Below are positions 44,501-54,012 of a stretch of 64,000 nucleotides of DNA, one piece after another. How positions within the stretch are numbered: the first letter of the stretch is position 1; each line of letters opens with the position of its first letter. Source of the DNA: Pantoea eucrina (GTDB taxonomy: Bacteria; Pseudomonadota; Gammaproteobacteria; Enterobacterales; Enterobacteriaceae); assembly GCF_002095385.1 (NCBI RefSeq), contig NZ_MIPP01000002.1, positions 1 to 64,000 on the forward strand, given 5' to 3'. Under the pieces are notes generated by a model that was not told where the DNA came from, did not search any database, and was given only the letters and a program-made list of their open reading frames with translations. The translations under genes were made by a program, and so were the position numbers.

Positions 44501-45517
44501 TCAGAAATCAGCTTTCAGCACAACGCGGTAGTTCGCTTTACCGGCGCGCACATGCTCCAGCGCATCGTTGATTTTTGACATCGGGAACTCTTCTACCTGC
44601 GGCGCGATATCAGTACGCGCGGCGAGGCGCATCAGCGTACGCAGCTGGCCCGGCGAGCCGGTAGAGGAGCCGGTTACCGCGCGATCGCCCATGATCAGGG
44701 TAAATGCCGGAACCGGGAACGGCTTCATTACTGCACCGACGGTATGGAACTTACCGTGCGGGGCCAGCGCCTGGAAATAGGGCTGCCAGTCGAGATCGAC
44801 CGCAACCGTACTGATAATCAGGTCAAACTGACCCGCCAGCGCCTTCAGCGCTTTTGGATCGCGGCTGTTGACCACGCGATCGGCGCCCATCGCTTTAACA
44901 GATTCAGTTTTGCTGGCGTTTGAACTAAACGCGGTCACCTCTGCACCCATGGCACGCAGCAGTTTGATGGCCATATGGCCCAGACCGCCAATTCCGATGA
45001 CGCCGACGCGGCTGTTAACGTTGATGTTGTGCATCAGCAGCGGTTTGAATACGGTAATACCACCGCAGAGCAGCGGGCCGGCTGACGTGATATCAATTGA
45101 TTCCGGTAGCGGGATCACCCACTGCCAGTCCGCACGCAGGTGGCTGGCGAAGCCGCCTTTGTTCATAATGGTCGGGACAGAGCCTTTTTCGCAGTTTACC
45201 TGCTCGCCGTTAATACAGGCATCGCAGTGCTGACAACTTTTCGCCGTCCAGCCGATGCCCACGCGCTGGCCCACTTTCAGCCCTTTGTTTTGCGCTGCGG
45301 CTCCCAGCTCGCTGATGCGGCCGATAACTTCATGCCCGGCAATGACCGGGAAAGAGGAGATGCCCCACTCATTGTCGATCATAGAGAGATCGGAGTGGCA
45401 GACACCGCAGTAGTCCACTTCGACCATCACCTCTTCCGCGTTCAGCGGACCAGCTTCATATTCGTGCGGCACCAGTGCTTCGCCCGCTTTCATCGCGGCA
45501 TAGCTTTTGATTTTCAT
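44501..45517 (-). CDS. NADP-dependent zinc alcohol/aldehyde dehydrogenase (YahK/cinnamyl type)
   Basis: Zinc dehydrogenase of 338 residues. Catalytic zinc ligands [10 protein letters not shown] and AGHEVIGRI; structural cysteines [16 protein letters not shown]; nucleotide loop [15 protein letters not shown] near residue 170. This is the CAD-like NADPH-dependent aldehyde reductase pattern of E. coli YahK. Single gene with its own terminator downstream. Confidence 0.9.
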   Translation of the reverse strand: MKIKSYAAMKAGEALVPHEYEAGPLNAEEVMVEVDYCGVCHSDLSMIDNEWGISSFPVIAGHEVIGRISELGAAAQNKGLKVGQRVGIGWTAKSCQHCDACINGEQVNCEKGSVPTIMNKGGFASHLRADWQWVIPLPESIDITSAGPLLCGGITVFKPLLMHNINVNSRVGVIGIGGLGHMAIKLLRAMGAEVTAFSSNASKTESVKAMGADRVVNSRDPKALKALAGQFDLIISTVAVDLDWQPYFQALAPHGKFHTVGAVMKPFPVPAFTLIMGDRAVTGSSTGSPGQLRTLMRLAARTDIAPQVEEFPMSKINDALEHVRAGKANYRVVLKADF

Positions 45518-45703
45518 TCCAGTCCTCTGTTTTTTAGTTACGACCCGGCAAGTTTAGCAGAGGCGCCGTGATGATTTAGGCGAGCAACCAGGCAACCAGC
45601 CCGATCAAAAACGCTGCGGGGCGCAAAAAGCATTAAGGGTTAAAGCGAACCGGGTGCAGATCGGCGCTGTTGCGCCTCCGGTCACTCTCCACCCGGCTCA
45701 ACG

Positions 45704-46090
45704 CTAAAACTCCGGCTCTTCACCCGGCAGCGGCTCAGAGAGCGACTGCCCCTCTGCCCCGGCATAAAAAATAATCAGCTCGGTCGCCTGCTCAGCGGTA
45801 TAGCCGCGATGCGCACTGTTAACCGTCTCATTCAGCGCTTCACCGGCATTAAAATGCTGGCGCCGGCCGCTCTCTTTATCTTCAATAATCAGCTGGCCCG
45901 ACAGCACGTAAGCCGTGTTGGGCATGGGATGCGTATGCCACGGCAGTTCACTGTGGGGCGGCAGCGACATGCGCATAACGGAAATCTGTGGCTTGCCTGA
46001 CGGATAGCAGTCGTAAGCCTGACCGTTCCATGCGGTGCCGCTCTCTGACACCAGTTCATGCACGATTTCACTGTTTTTTGAGTTCGTCAT
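45704..46090 (-). CDS. Cupin-domain protein
   Basis: Small cupin of 128 residues from ATG 46090 (AGGAGAAAAG upstream); the open frame to 46177 enters the neighbouring LysR gene. Cupin motif 1 LPWHTHPMPNTAYVLSGQL has two His and the pattern of a metal site; motif 2 is degenerate (NSAHRGYTAEQ). Function unknown. It lies 76 bases after the LysR gene on the same strand. Confidence 0.75.
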   Translation of the reverse strand: MTNSKNSEIVHELVSESGTAWNGQAYDCYPSGKPQISVMRMSLPPHSELPWHTHPMPNTAYVLSGQLIIEDKESGRRQHFNAGEALNETVNSAHRGYTAEQATELIIFYAGAEGQSLSEPLPGEEPEF

Positions 46091-46166
46091 CTTTTCTCCT
46101 GTTACTTTGCGCGTTACCGGAGTGTAGAACATTGCTGCGCTTACCGACGCGCGCGCTGGATTTTGC

Positions 46167-47045
46167 TCAGCGTTCAAGCTGCTCCCGGCATTCGCTGAAG
46201 AGTCCGATAAGATGATCGGCCACCGCGCGTACGCGACCCGACGTTGCCAGATCGGCGTGCATTACCAGCCACAGCGGCTGATCGGCACTACTGTCGCGCT
46301 GCAGGCAATGCAAACCGCTGGCTCTGGCCATAAAGTGCGGCAACACGCCAACGCCCAGTCCGGCCGTCACCGCCGCAACCTGCGCGGTCAGCGTGTTGGC
46401 TTCCAGCCGGCAGGGCCTGCCGCGCAGCACGCGCTTGATCCAGCGGGCGGCAGGCAGATGCTGGTGTGATTCAGACCAGCCGATACAGGGCGCTTCATTG
46501 AGGGTAAAAGGTGCTGAAGCGTGCAGTAATGACGGCGCCATATACAGACCGAATCCCAGGGTTCCCAGCCGTCTGATGGTCAGGTTGCCCGCCTCAGGGC
46601 GAACCAGACGAATCGCCAGATCGGCCTCTCTGCGGTGCAGATTGACTGACTGCACCCCGCTCAGCACCTCCAGCCGAAGCGCCGGATGCGTCTGCAGCAG
46701 AGACGGCAGTGAAGGCAGAATAAAATGGGTGGCCAGATTATCCGACGTTGCCAGCCGTACCAGTCCGGCCACCGCTCCCTGCAGTTGCGCTTTTTCTGTC
46801 ACCGCCCGCCCCGCCTCTTCCAGCGCCTCCGCCCGCTCCAGCAGCGCTTCGCCATCATCCGTTAGCCGGTATCCGCTCTGATGCCGGCTGAACAGCGGCA
46901 GTCCCAGCGACTGCTCCAGCCGGTCCAGCTTTCTGGAGACGGTCGCGATGCCGGTTTCCAGCGCACTCGCCGCGCCGCTCAGCGTTCCGGCGCGGGCGAT
47001 TGCCAGAAAGATCCTGATGTCATCCCAGTAAAATTCACTCTTCAT
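46167..47045 (-). CDS. LysR-family transcriptional regulator
   Basis: LysR-type regulator of 292 residues (MKSEFYWDDIRIFLAIARAG); an ATG three codons upstream is possible. Helix-turn-helix TLSGAASALETGIATVSRKL. A perfect dyad TTTCCAT-TT-ATGGAAA overlaps the start region (47048-47063). It is divergent from the MFS exporter at 47177, the probable target. Confidence 0.87.
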   Translation of the reverse strand: MKSEFYWDDIRIFLAIARAGTLSGAASALETGIATVSRKLDRLEQSLGLPLFSRHQSGYRLTDDGEALLERAEALEEAGRAVTEKAQLQGAVAGLVRLATSDNLATHFILPSLPSLLQTHPALRLEVLSGVQSVNLHRREADLAIRLVRPEAGNLTIRRLGTLGFGLYMAPSLLHASAPFTLNEAPCIGWSESHQHLPAARWIKRVLRGRPCRLEANTLTAQVAAVTAGLGVGVLPHFMARASGLHCLQRDSSADQPLWLVMHADLATSGRVRAVADHLIGLFSECREQLER

Positions 47046-47047
47046 AG

Positions 47048-47063
47048 TTTCCATTTATGGAAA
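47048..47063. promoter_or_regulatory. Dyad at the LysR start, probable autoregulatory site
   Basis: Arms TTTCCAT and ATGGAAA separated by two T, immediately upstream of the chosen LysR start codon and 114 bases from the divergent MFS gene. Confidence 0.45.
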
Positions 47064-47176
47064 ATAACCTTCCATTCTCCGCACTGTTTTCCCGATTTCG
47101 ATCAGATGATACTGCGCATCCCCGGGAAGTTAAACCGGTTAAGAATTCCGGAATCTGAACATAAGGAGACTGCACC

Positions 47177-48352
47177 ATGAATGACACTGTTATCGCTACG
47201 CACGCTGTGCCAGCGCGTAACTGGATTGCTATTGTCGCGCTCGGCCTCAGCGCTTTTACTATTGTCACCAGCGAGCTGGCACCGGTAGGGATGCTGAACG
47301 CCCTGGCAAACGATCTGCACCAGCCTGCTGCCACCACCGGACTGATTGTTACCGCTTATGGCTGGGTCGCTGCGCTGGCTGCACTTTGCTCCGGCATGCT
47401 GCCGGCACGCACTCCGCGCAAGGCGATGCTGGTTGGATTAATGGTGATTCTGGCGGGCTCCTGTCTGATGGCGATGCGCGCTTACGCTCTGCCCGCGCTA
47501 ATGACCGCCCGCATTACCGGTGCGCTGGCCCATGGCGTATTCTGGGCGCTGATTGGCACCGTTGCCGCCCGGCTGGTGCCGGCCAGCAGGCTGGGACTGG
47601 CGACATCAGTGATATTTGGCGGCGTCTCAGCCGCCAGCGTACTGGGCGTACCGCTTGCCAGCTTTATGGCTGCTGCTGCCGGCTGGCGCAGCGCGTTCGG
47701 TGCCATTGCGCTGCTTGCACTGGCCGCCGCCGTGGTTCTCTGGCGCACGCTTCCGGCTCTGACGCCTCCTGCCCCCTTAAAACTGAATGACTATCTGGCT
47801 ATTTTTCGCCATCGCACGCTGCTGACGCTGTTTGGCGCAACGGCAGCCGTCATCACCGCGCACTTTGCCGCGTTTACCTATATCGATCCGCTGCTGACGT
47901 TAAAGCAGGGTATTGCCCCTGCTGCGGTTTCCGCCCTGCTGCTGATGGCCGGCATCGCCGGCGTAGCGGGCAATATGATTGCCGGGAAGTTGATCGATCG
48001 GCATCTCAGGGGCCTGATTCTTTCAGCGCTGCTGCTGAGCGCGCTGGCGCTGGGCGCACTCAGCATCGCCGCATTGCCGCACGGCCTGACCGCGCTGCTG
48101 CTGGCTCTCTGGAGCGCCGGGATCGCAGTAATATTCGTCGGGCTGCAGACCTGGCTGCTGCGCAGTGCCGGTACGGCCGCGCAGCCCGCTTCTGCGCTCT
48201 ATGTCGCGATATTTAATGCCGCCATCGGCAGCGGTGCGCTGGCAGGAGGACATCTGGCTGGGCTTATCGGCCTGCAGAAGATGGTGCTGATGGCAGCAGC
48301 AGTGATGCTCGTCAGCAGCCTGTTCATACTGCGGCTGCGCACTCCGCGTTAA
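47177..48352 (+). CDS. MFS transporter, DHA1/sugar-efflux type
   Basis: Twelve-helix exporter of 391 residues. Helix 1 region AIVALGLSAFTIVTSELAPVG and the loop after helix 2 (SGMLPARTPRKAMLVG) match the YdeA/SotB-AraJ group of arabinose/drug efflux proteins. ATG 47177 follows AAGGAG. Divergent LysR gene upstream; four-base tail overlap with the next LysR gene. Confidence 0.88.
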   Translation: MNDTVIATHAVPARNWIAIVALGLSAFTIVTSELAPVGMLNALANDLHQPAATTGLIVTAYGWVAALAALCSGMLPARTPRKAMLVGLMVILAGSCLMAMRAYALPALMTARITGALAHGVFWALIGTVAARLVPASRLGLATSVIFGGVSAASVLGVPLASFMAAAAGWRSAFGAIALLALAAAVVLWRTLPALTPPAPLKLNDYLAIFRHRTLLTLFGATAAVITAHFAAFTYIDPLLTLKQGIAPAAVSALLLMAGIAGVAGNMIAGKLIDRHLRGLILSALLLSALALGALSIAALPHGLTALLLALWSAGIAVIFVGLQTWLLRSAGTAAQPASALYVAIFNAAIGSGALAGGHLAGLIGLQKMVLMAAAVMLVSSLFILRLRTPR

Positions 48353-49284
48353 TCACCCCGGACCGGCGCCGATGACATCTTTTCATCTGTGGCAACCGCT
48401 GCCGCAATGTAATCAATAAACGCCCTGACTTTTGCGCTCAGGGCGGAACGCTCACTGACGCAGGCGTAAATGATCATCGGCAGCGACTGAATCGCCTGTT
48501 TGTCGTCAGTAAACAGCGGGATTAGCTGGCCGCTGGCGATCAGCGGCCGGGCTATAAAGCTTGCCAGCCGTGCAATTCCGCCACCGCTGACGGCAATTCT
48601 GGCAATAATATCGATATCGTCACTGATAAAACGGGGATTCAGCCGGGCGGTAACAACCTCCCCGTCTGCGCTGAAGCTCCAGGGAAGAAACCGGCCATCT
48701 GTGGGATAACGAAACACCAGACAGGCGTGCTCGCTCAGCTCGTCAATGCGTTGCGGAGTACCTGCACGGGAGAGATAAGCGGGTGCCGCACAGAAAATAA
48801 ACGGCAGGGATGCGATTTTTCGCGCCACCAGCCGATCGTTCAGCTGCGCCTCAATGCGCAGGCTGACATCGATATTTTCCAGCCGGTGATCGACATCACG
48901 ATCGGTAGCGATCAGTTCTATGTCAATTCCGGGGAACATTTCATTAAAAGCCGGCATAAGAGGGGCAACCACGTAGCGGCCAAACGCCGCGGTGGTGGCA
49001 ATGCGCAGCGGACCCTGCGGTCCGGTTTCCACAGCGGCAGCCTGCGCAGCAAGCGCAATATCATACGGTATATGGCGGACTTTGGCGTAATAACGCTGAC
49101 CGCTTTCCGTCAGGACCATACTGCGGGTGGTACGTGAAAGCAGACGCACGCCGAGGTGTGTTTCGAGCCGGGCCAGGCTCTGGCTTACGGCTGCAGCACT
49201 CATTCCTCTGGAGCGGGCAGCAGCGGCAATAGTGCCGTTTTCCACTACGCGAACAAAATTGTCGATCAACCCCAGCATATCCAT
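48349..49284 (-). CDS. LysR-family transcriptional regulator
   Basis: LysR-type regulator of 311 residues from ATG 49284 (MDMLGLIDNFVRVVENG); the longer frame to 49320 would need a TTG. Helix-turn-helix TIAAAARSRGMSAAAVSQSL. Effector domain in the CrgA-like branch. Divergent from the DUF2798 gene at 49408, its likely target. Confidence 0.87.
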   Translation of the reverse strand: MDMLGLIDNFVRVVENGTIAAAARSRGMSAAAVSQSLARLETHLGVRLLSRTTRSMVLTESGQRYYAKVRHIPYDIALAAQAAAVETGPQGPLRIATTAAFGRYVVAPLMPAFNEMFPGIDIELIATDRDVDHRLENIDVSLRIEAQLNDRLVARKIASLPFIFCAAPAYLSRAGTPQRIDELSEHACLVFRYPTDGRFLPWSFSADGEVVTARLNPRFISDDIDIIARIAVSGGGIARLASFIARPLIASGQLIPLFTDDKQAIQSLPMIIYACVSERSALSAKVRAFIDYIAAAVATDEKMSSAPVRGD

Positions 49285-49407
49285 CAGCGGCCCGCTCTTT
49301 TCGTAAATGTTGCTTAGCAATGATTAAAGCACATCTGTGCTTTTTTTGTCCGGCACAGGCCCGTAAGGTAGCCGCTGTTTCTTAACTTACCGGTCAGGAG
49401 AGATCTT

Positions 49408-49671
49408 ATGATTAAAGCAATTGCGTCAGCTGGCGTGCGCTTACGGCTGCCACATCGGGTTACCCCTTATATATTTTCTCTGTACATGGCGACCATTATG
49501 GCGTTTCTGATGAGCCTGGTTATTACGCTGGCAGAGTCTGGTCCAGGCCCGCATTATATGACAAATGTGATGAATGCTTATCAGGTGGCGATGCCTGCTG
49601 CCTTTGTCTGCATTCTGCTTGTACGTCCGGTGGTTATCCGGCTGGTGGCGCTAACCGTTCACGGCCACTAA
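49408..49671 (+). CDS. DUF2798 family membrane protein
   Basis: Protein of 87 residues with two helices (residues 19-41 and 56-80). The segment LPHRVTPYIFSLYMATIMAF and the following SLVITL are the DUF2798 signature. Function unknown; commonly adjacent to LysR regulators, as here. GGAGAG precedes the ATG. Confidence 0.8.
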   Translation: MIKAIASAGVRLRLPHRVTPYIFSLYMATIMAFLMSLVITLAESGPGPHYMTNVMNAYQVAMPAAFVCILLVRPVVIRLVALTVHGH

Positions 49672-49695
49672 TCGCCTGCACAGCTGGCCGCGTGC

Positions 49696-50655
49696 TTAGC
49701 GCGGCTTTTTGCGACGCTTTTCGGCATACATCACGCTGTCGCTCTCGCCGATCATTTCCGCGAGCGAGGCATATTTGCCTGCCTCACTGGCGATCATGCC
49801 AAACGAGTAATTAATGTTGTAGGGCTTAGCCGCCTGCTGATTCCATACTGACAGCGCCTCGCGCAGCCGGCACAGGTAGGCTTTAGCATCGCTTTGCCGG
49901 GCCAGCAATACAGCAAACTCATCGCCGCCGAGACGGCCTGCAATGTCATCCGGTCCGAGCTGCTGATAGAGCAGCGCGGCGAAGATCTTCAGCACGTTGT
50001 CGCCTTCTGCATGGCCCCACAGGTCATTGATAGGCTTGAATTTGTCGAGGTCAAAATAGAGGATGGCAAAGTCGCGATCCTGCTGCTGCAGTTGCTGAAA
50101 CCGCTTTTCTCCCATCGCATAAAACCCGCGCCGGTTGGGAATATCCGTCAGGCTGTCCACCATTGCGATGTGCGTGACCTGAAATTCATCTTCGACAATC
50201 GCCGCCACGTCTTTCATTGCGGCAATGTCGTCACCGGTAAAGCTGCGCGGTTCGCTGTTAGCCAGACACAGAGTACCGGCAACGGCACCGTCGGGCAGCC
50301 GCACCGGATACCCCACATAAAAACGGATAAACGGCGTGCCGGTCACCAGCGGATTGTCATAAAACCGCGCATCTTCGCGCGCGTCTGTGATGATTAAAGG
50401 CTCATCCAGCATAATGGCATGCGCGCACAGAGAGATGTCGCGTTTCATCTCGCGGCCGTTGATCCCCTGACACGCCAGCGCCCACTGACGATCGCGATCG
50501 ATAAGGTTGATTAGCGCTATCGGTACCTGAAACAGCCGGCGGGAAATGCGGGTCAGTCGTTCAAAGCGCTCATCGTCCTGCGTATCCAGCAGGCCAAGTT
50601 TGTGGAGCGACTTCAGCCGCGCAGCTTCATTTTCCGGCATTCCCGGCAATTTCAT
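49696..50655 (-). CDS. Diguanylate cyclase with GAF sensor domain
   Basis: Cytoplasmic protein of 319 residues. GAF domain at residues 20-155 (IALINLIDRDRQW, RDISLCAHAIM, YVGYPVRLPDGAVAGTLCL). GGDEF domain at 165-319, starting DSLTDIPNRRGFYAMG with YFDLDKFKPINDLWGH and an intact active motif RLGGDEFAVLL, so synthesis of cyclic di-GMP is expected. No RxxD inhibitory site is visible. It lies 61 bases after the 2H-phosphoesterase-like gene on the same strand and both have the same GGTTGCT-ATG start context. Confidence 0.9.
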   Translation of the reverse strand: MKLPGMPENEAARLKSLHKLGLLDTQDDERFERLTRISRRLFQVPIALINLIDRDRQWALACQGINGREMKRDISLCAHAIMLDEPLIITDAREDARFYDNPLVTGTPFIRFYVGYPVRLPDGAVAGTLCLANSEPRSFTGDDIAAMKDVAAIVEDEFQVTHIAMVDSLTDIPNRRGFYAMGEKRFQQLQQQDRDFAILYFDLDKFKPINDLWGHAEGDNVLKIFAALLYQQLGPDDIAGRLGGDEFAVLLARQSDAKAYLCRLREALSVWNQQAAKPYNINYSFGMIASEAGKYASLAEMIGESDSVMYAEKRRKKPR

Positions 50656-50716
50656 AGCAACCTCTTCTCTTTTCGCCCTGGACTATTTTAAGGGATAGCA
50701 CTCTGTCCAGTTATAG

Positions 50717-51364
50717 TTAGTTTTCACCAGCGTCAGTTCCCCCGGCTACATCACCGAACGTGGCGGCCTGATGCTTAAAGAAAAACGCGCGCGCAGGTTC
50801 AGGTAAAAACGCCGCCCCGTAGCGCAGCAGCGTGCTGTGCCAGAAGGGAGCCGGCAACGCTCTGCCGGCATGGCGCATCAGGATTTCATTTTTCCACTGA
50901 GAATCGAGCACCTTTGCACAGAACTGCTCGCGCAGCGCCAGCGCAGGATGTGCCGGGATCCCCGCCAGCAAAAGCTGATCGGGTAACGCTACCAGCCGCA
51001 GATGCGTAATCACAACTTTTTCCGCTGCAAATTCACGCCAGATAGTCATTAACTGATCCACTTTCGCTGGCAGTGGCTCATCTGCGTGATAGTGCGGCAG
51101 AGTCAGGGGTAAGAAAGTAAAATGCAAACCGCAGGCGGGCAACGTATCGGCAAGCCGGTCACCTGCGGTGAGCTGAGTTAACTTCGCAATAAGGCGTGAA
51201 ATATCTGCGGTCACGGAGGGCCGTATGCCCGTTGCCAGCGCGGGTCGGGTCGGATCGTAGTAGTTTTCCTCTCTGACCTTCCCGATACCTGCATTTTCCG
51301 CCCACAACGCCGCAGTATTGTTATTCACAGCGTGATATCTGTTTTGCAAACTTATTGCGTTCAT
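50717..51364 (-). CDS. 2H-phosphoesterase-like protein
   Basis: Protein of 215 residues with two HxT/S motifs in the expected order: GLHFTFLPLTLP near residue 80 and PFWHSTLLRYG near 173. These are the catalytic pairs of the 2H phosphoesterase superfamily (2'-5' RNA ligase-like, cyclic phosphodiesterases). Overall similarity to a named family is not clear. GAAGGG precedes the ATG. It probably forms an operon with the diguanylate cyclase downstream. Confidence 0.6.
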   Translation of the reverse strand: MNAISLQNRYHAVNNNTAALWAENAGIGKVREENYYDPTRPALATGIRPSVTADISRLIAKLTQLTAGDRLADTLPACGLHFTFLPLTLPHYHADEPLPAKVDQLMTIWREFAAEKVVITHLRLVALPDQLLLAGIPAHPALALREQFCAKVLDSQWKNEILMRHAGRALPAPFWHSTLLRYGAAFLPEPARAFFFKHQAATFGDVAGGTDAGEN

Positions 51365-51518
51365 AGCAACCCTTCAGGCATTAATTTAAGCACCGGCTTG
51401 TGGTCATATATTTGTCAGAAACAACGGCTAATGACCTGGGCCTGGCGGATTGCTTACTTTGTATACTCAGATGTCACTTTTGCCGCTTTCTATAGCACGC
51501 AGAATAAATATATTAAAA

Positions 51519-51891
51519 TCATACAGATAAAATTTTCATGTGTTCCGACAGGAGGTTTATACCGGTCGCTTCAGCGCTTTCCCCCTCAATAACCAAAATG
51601 TCTATCTCCTCACAGCCGGCAACTAAAAATCGTGCCACGCCTGGTATCTTTTCTGCTGTCAGTCCGACGATAATCTGCTCACTCCGGGCTATTGCTGCTT
51701 TTTTAAATTCGCAATCTTCATACTCAAAACCAGTCAGTCCGGCTTCCGCGCTCATTGCACACCCGCCGATAAAGGCTGATCGAACATGATGTTTTTCAAT
51801 TGCGCTATTGCCGTATTTCCTGCACAACCGCCGCTTACTTTTTGAACACGCCCGCCCAGCATAATGACTTCTGCATTAGGGTGCTTTAATT
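51519..51891 (-). pseudogene. DeoR-family regulator, C-terminal half only
   Basis: Remaining codons read QLKHPNAEVIMLGGRVQKVS, then after a one-base break near 51776 FIGGCAMSAEAGLTGFEYED and ARSEQIIVGLTAEKI, ending at 51519. This is the sugar-phosphate-sensing domain of DeoR/GlpR regulators (LGG, FIG, SAEAGLT, DCEFKK, KIP). The helix-turn-helix half is absent: homology stops at about 51890, exactly where the truncated MFS gene begins on the other strand. Two lesions therefore: a large 5' deletion and a one-base frameshift. Confidence 0.75.
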
Positions 51892-52878
51892 GCTATGCCA
51901 GTAACAGGCTTACTGACCAGCCGCTTTGGTTGTCGCAGCGTTATTATGGCGGCTATCGCATTAGTTATTGTCAGCACACCTCTGCTGGCTGTGATTAATA
52001 ACCCGTTGCTTCTGGGCGTTGTGCTGCTGTTTTTTGGCACAGGCCTTGGCGTGACAGACTGCGCCATGAATATTCAGGCGATCCTGGTGGAAAAAGAGGC
52101 GCCTGCTCCGCTGATGTCCGGTTTTCACGGCATGTACAGTTTTGGCGGTATTGCTGGTGCAGGTTTGATGACCTTGCTTCTGTCTGCGGATCTTAATGTT
52201 GTTACTGCTACCCTCTTCATCGTACTCATTGTGATTGTTTTAGCTTTACTGAGCTATCCGGGTTTGCTGACTTTTGCTAATCCTAAAGAAGGGCCGGCTT
52301 TTGCTGTACCTCACGGTGTTGTTCTGACGCTGGGAATGGTCTGTTTATTAGTGTTCCTGACTGAAGGCACTGTTCTTGACTGGAGCGCAATTTATCTTAC
52401 GCAGGTAAGAGACATGCCTGAATCATTGGGTGGGCTTGGATATACCTGCTTTGCTATTGCCATGACAGCGACCCGGCTCACAGGGGATCGGGTGGTAAAA
52501 TATCTTGGTCAATTAGCTGTCGTTGTGGGCGGATCGCTGACTGCGGCTATTGGGCTGGCACTGATTACGTTCATACCATCATGGCACCTGTCGCTATTTG
52601 GCTATGTTCTAATCGGAGCAGGGTGTGCAAATATTGTCCCGGTGATGTTTTCGGCCGTGGGTCAGCAGAGTGTAATGCCTCAATCCGTAGCTGTTCCGGC
52701 AATAACGACGATGGGTTATATGGGCGTATTAAGTGGTCCTGCTATTATCGGTTTTGTCGCTCATTTTAGTTCTCTTGCGCTGGCTTTCTCAGTGATTACA
52801 GCTTTAATGCTGTTTGTTAGTGCAATATCATTCACACTTAACCTTAGCCGGAAGAATTCCCCAGGAGCGAACAAATGA
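51880..52878 (+). pseudogene. MFS transporter lacking its N-terminal helices
   Basis: Open from ATG 51895 (MPVTGLLTSRFGCRSVIMAA), and homology extends five codons upstream (GALIA) to a stop. The first residues correspond to the end of helix 2 and the loop before helix 3, so about 60 N-terminal residues are missing. The remaining ten helices look intact (NNPLLLGVVLLFFGTGLGVT, WSAIYLTQVRDMPESLGGLG). No ribosome site precedes ATG 51895. The break coincides with the DeoR break, so both ends of one deletion are seen. The VOC gene follows with an ATGA overlap. Confidence 0.7.
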
Positions 52879-53257
52879 AAATTTCACATTTAGCTTTATG
52901 GACGGAAATATTGAAGCGCAAAAAATATTCTGGCGAGACTATTTTGGTGGAACCCCTAATGCGTTATATATCAGCAAAAACCGGCCCGGTTTTTCCTCTT
53001 ATTTTATCAGCTTAAGTGAAGGACCTACTATTGAGCTAATGCACCTGAAGGGTATGGCAGAGGAACAACACGGTGCAGAGCTTACCGGCTGGGCGCATGT
53101 TGCTATCGACGTTGGCTCCCGCCACCGGGCTGATGAAATGGTTATTAAAGCATCCGAAGATGGAATTTTAGTGAGTCCGGCTCGCCTCACAGGTGATGGT
53201 TATTATGAAGCTATCATCAAGGATCCCGATAGCAATCTTATTGAAATTATGGGTTGA
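52875..53257 (+). CDS. VOC-superfamily (glyoxalase-like) protein, frameshifted as read
   Basis: From ATG 52875 the frame reads MKISHLALWTE and then fails. From about 52909 the next frame reads IEAQKIFWRDYFGGTPNALY and continues to SNLIEIMG. One extra A in the run at 52906-52908 (GGAAAT to GGAAAAT) gives MKISHLALWTENIEAQKIFW and a normal 128-residue VOC protein, with metal ligands H5, E (TIELMHL), H (GWAHVAIDVG) and E (LIEIMG). It overlaps the MFS stop by ATGA, so it was the last gene of that operon. Confidence 0.75.
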
Positions 53258-53318
53258 ATTTTTGTGAGCAATAACCTGCTTATAACTCAGCTGCATTATT
53301 GTTTTGATTGTCAAAACC

Positions 53319-53353
53319 AGAACGTCCGTTTTTGCCTGCAAAACGGACGTTCT
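53319..53353. terminator. Strong stem-loop between convergent genes
   Basis: 14-base perfect arms AGAACGTCCGTTTT and AAAACGGACGTTCT around TGCCTGC, between the VOC gene and the convergent DUF2268 gene. T-runs lie inside the stem rather than after it. The core GTCCG...CGGAC resembles the hairpins at 55-57 kb. Confidence 0.6.
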
Positions 53354-53376
53354 GAATAAACAGGACACGAATATTT

Positions 53377-54012
53377 TTAAATGAACATCCTGAAATCCTC
53401 AGCGCTAATATCTGCCAGCGCGGAAGCTTTCGGATGCGGAGAGGCTGCCAGATACCGGGAAATCAGCTCAAAGCCTGCGGTGTATCCCAGCCACTTTGGC
53501 AAATCGCCGGTTCCGTAAAACCAGGCATTGTGATCGTAATCGGTGCGATGCCAGCTGTCATGCAGTTGCCGGGCGAAGGATTGAATAATATCTGAGTTGA
53601 GGCTTTCCCAGAGTTCAGGTTTACCGCCTAGAAGCTCGAGAGAAAAGTGCCCGGCAAGTCCTTCAGAAACGATAGCTTCCCCTAACGTTGAGCCGTATCC
53701 GGGCCCTGCCCACCTGGCCGCATGGTGCAGTTCATGAGCAAACATTCGCTCAAGCGAGTGTGCTTCATTTTTACAGAATGCCGGGTTTTCAGGGTCGACC
53801 GTTAAATAGATAACGCCTGGCTCAGGACAAAAACCCGTGTGCCCTTTTTCAGGGATCACAAACTTTCCGGCTTTAACCACCACATCCAGCGAAGGAACCG
53901 GCATCAGCCGCTGAGCTTTTTCATAGGTAGCGGTCAGGCTGGCCTGAAGCCATTCACGGTGAGCGGTCAGTTTTTTCTGGGCATTCAGAATATGCAGGGT
54001 TATGTGAGGCAT
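53377..54012 (-). CDS. DUF2268-type putative zinc protease
   Basis: Protein of 211 residues from ATG 54012. Zinc motif HELHH in MFAHELHHAARWAGPGYG near residue 115, followed by GEAIVSEGLAGHFSLELLG with the third ligand glutamate, the DUF2268 pattern. No signal peptide in the chosen form; the longer frame (to 54057) is not supported. Substrate unknown. Composition is AT-richer than the core replicon. Confidence 0.75.
   Translation of the reverse strand: MPHITLHILNAQKKLTAHREWLQASLTATYEKAQRLMPVPSLDVVVKAGKFVIPEKGHTGFCPEPGVIYLTVDPENPAFCKNEAHSLERMFAHELHHAARWAGPGYGSTLGEAIVSEGLAGHFSLELLGGKPELWESLNSDIIQSFARQLHDSWHRTDYDHNAWFYGTGDLPKWLGYTAGFELISRYLAASPHPKASALADISAEDFRMFI

Noticed and set aside
51519..51827. 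Independent small protein gene
   Set aside because: Its sequence is the sensor half of a DeoR-family regulator and it lacks a natural start; annotated as part of a pseudogene.
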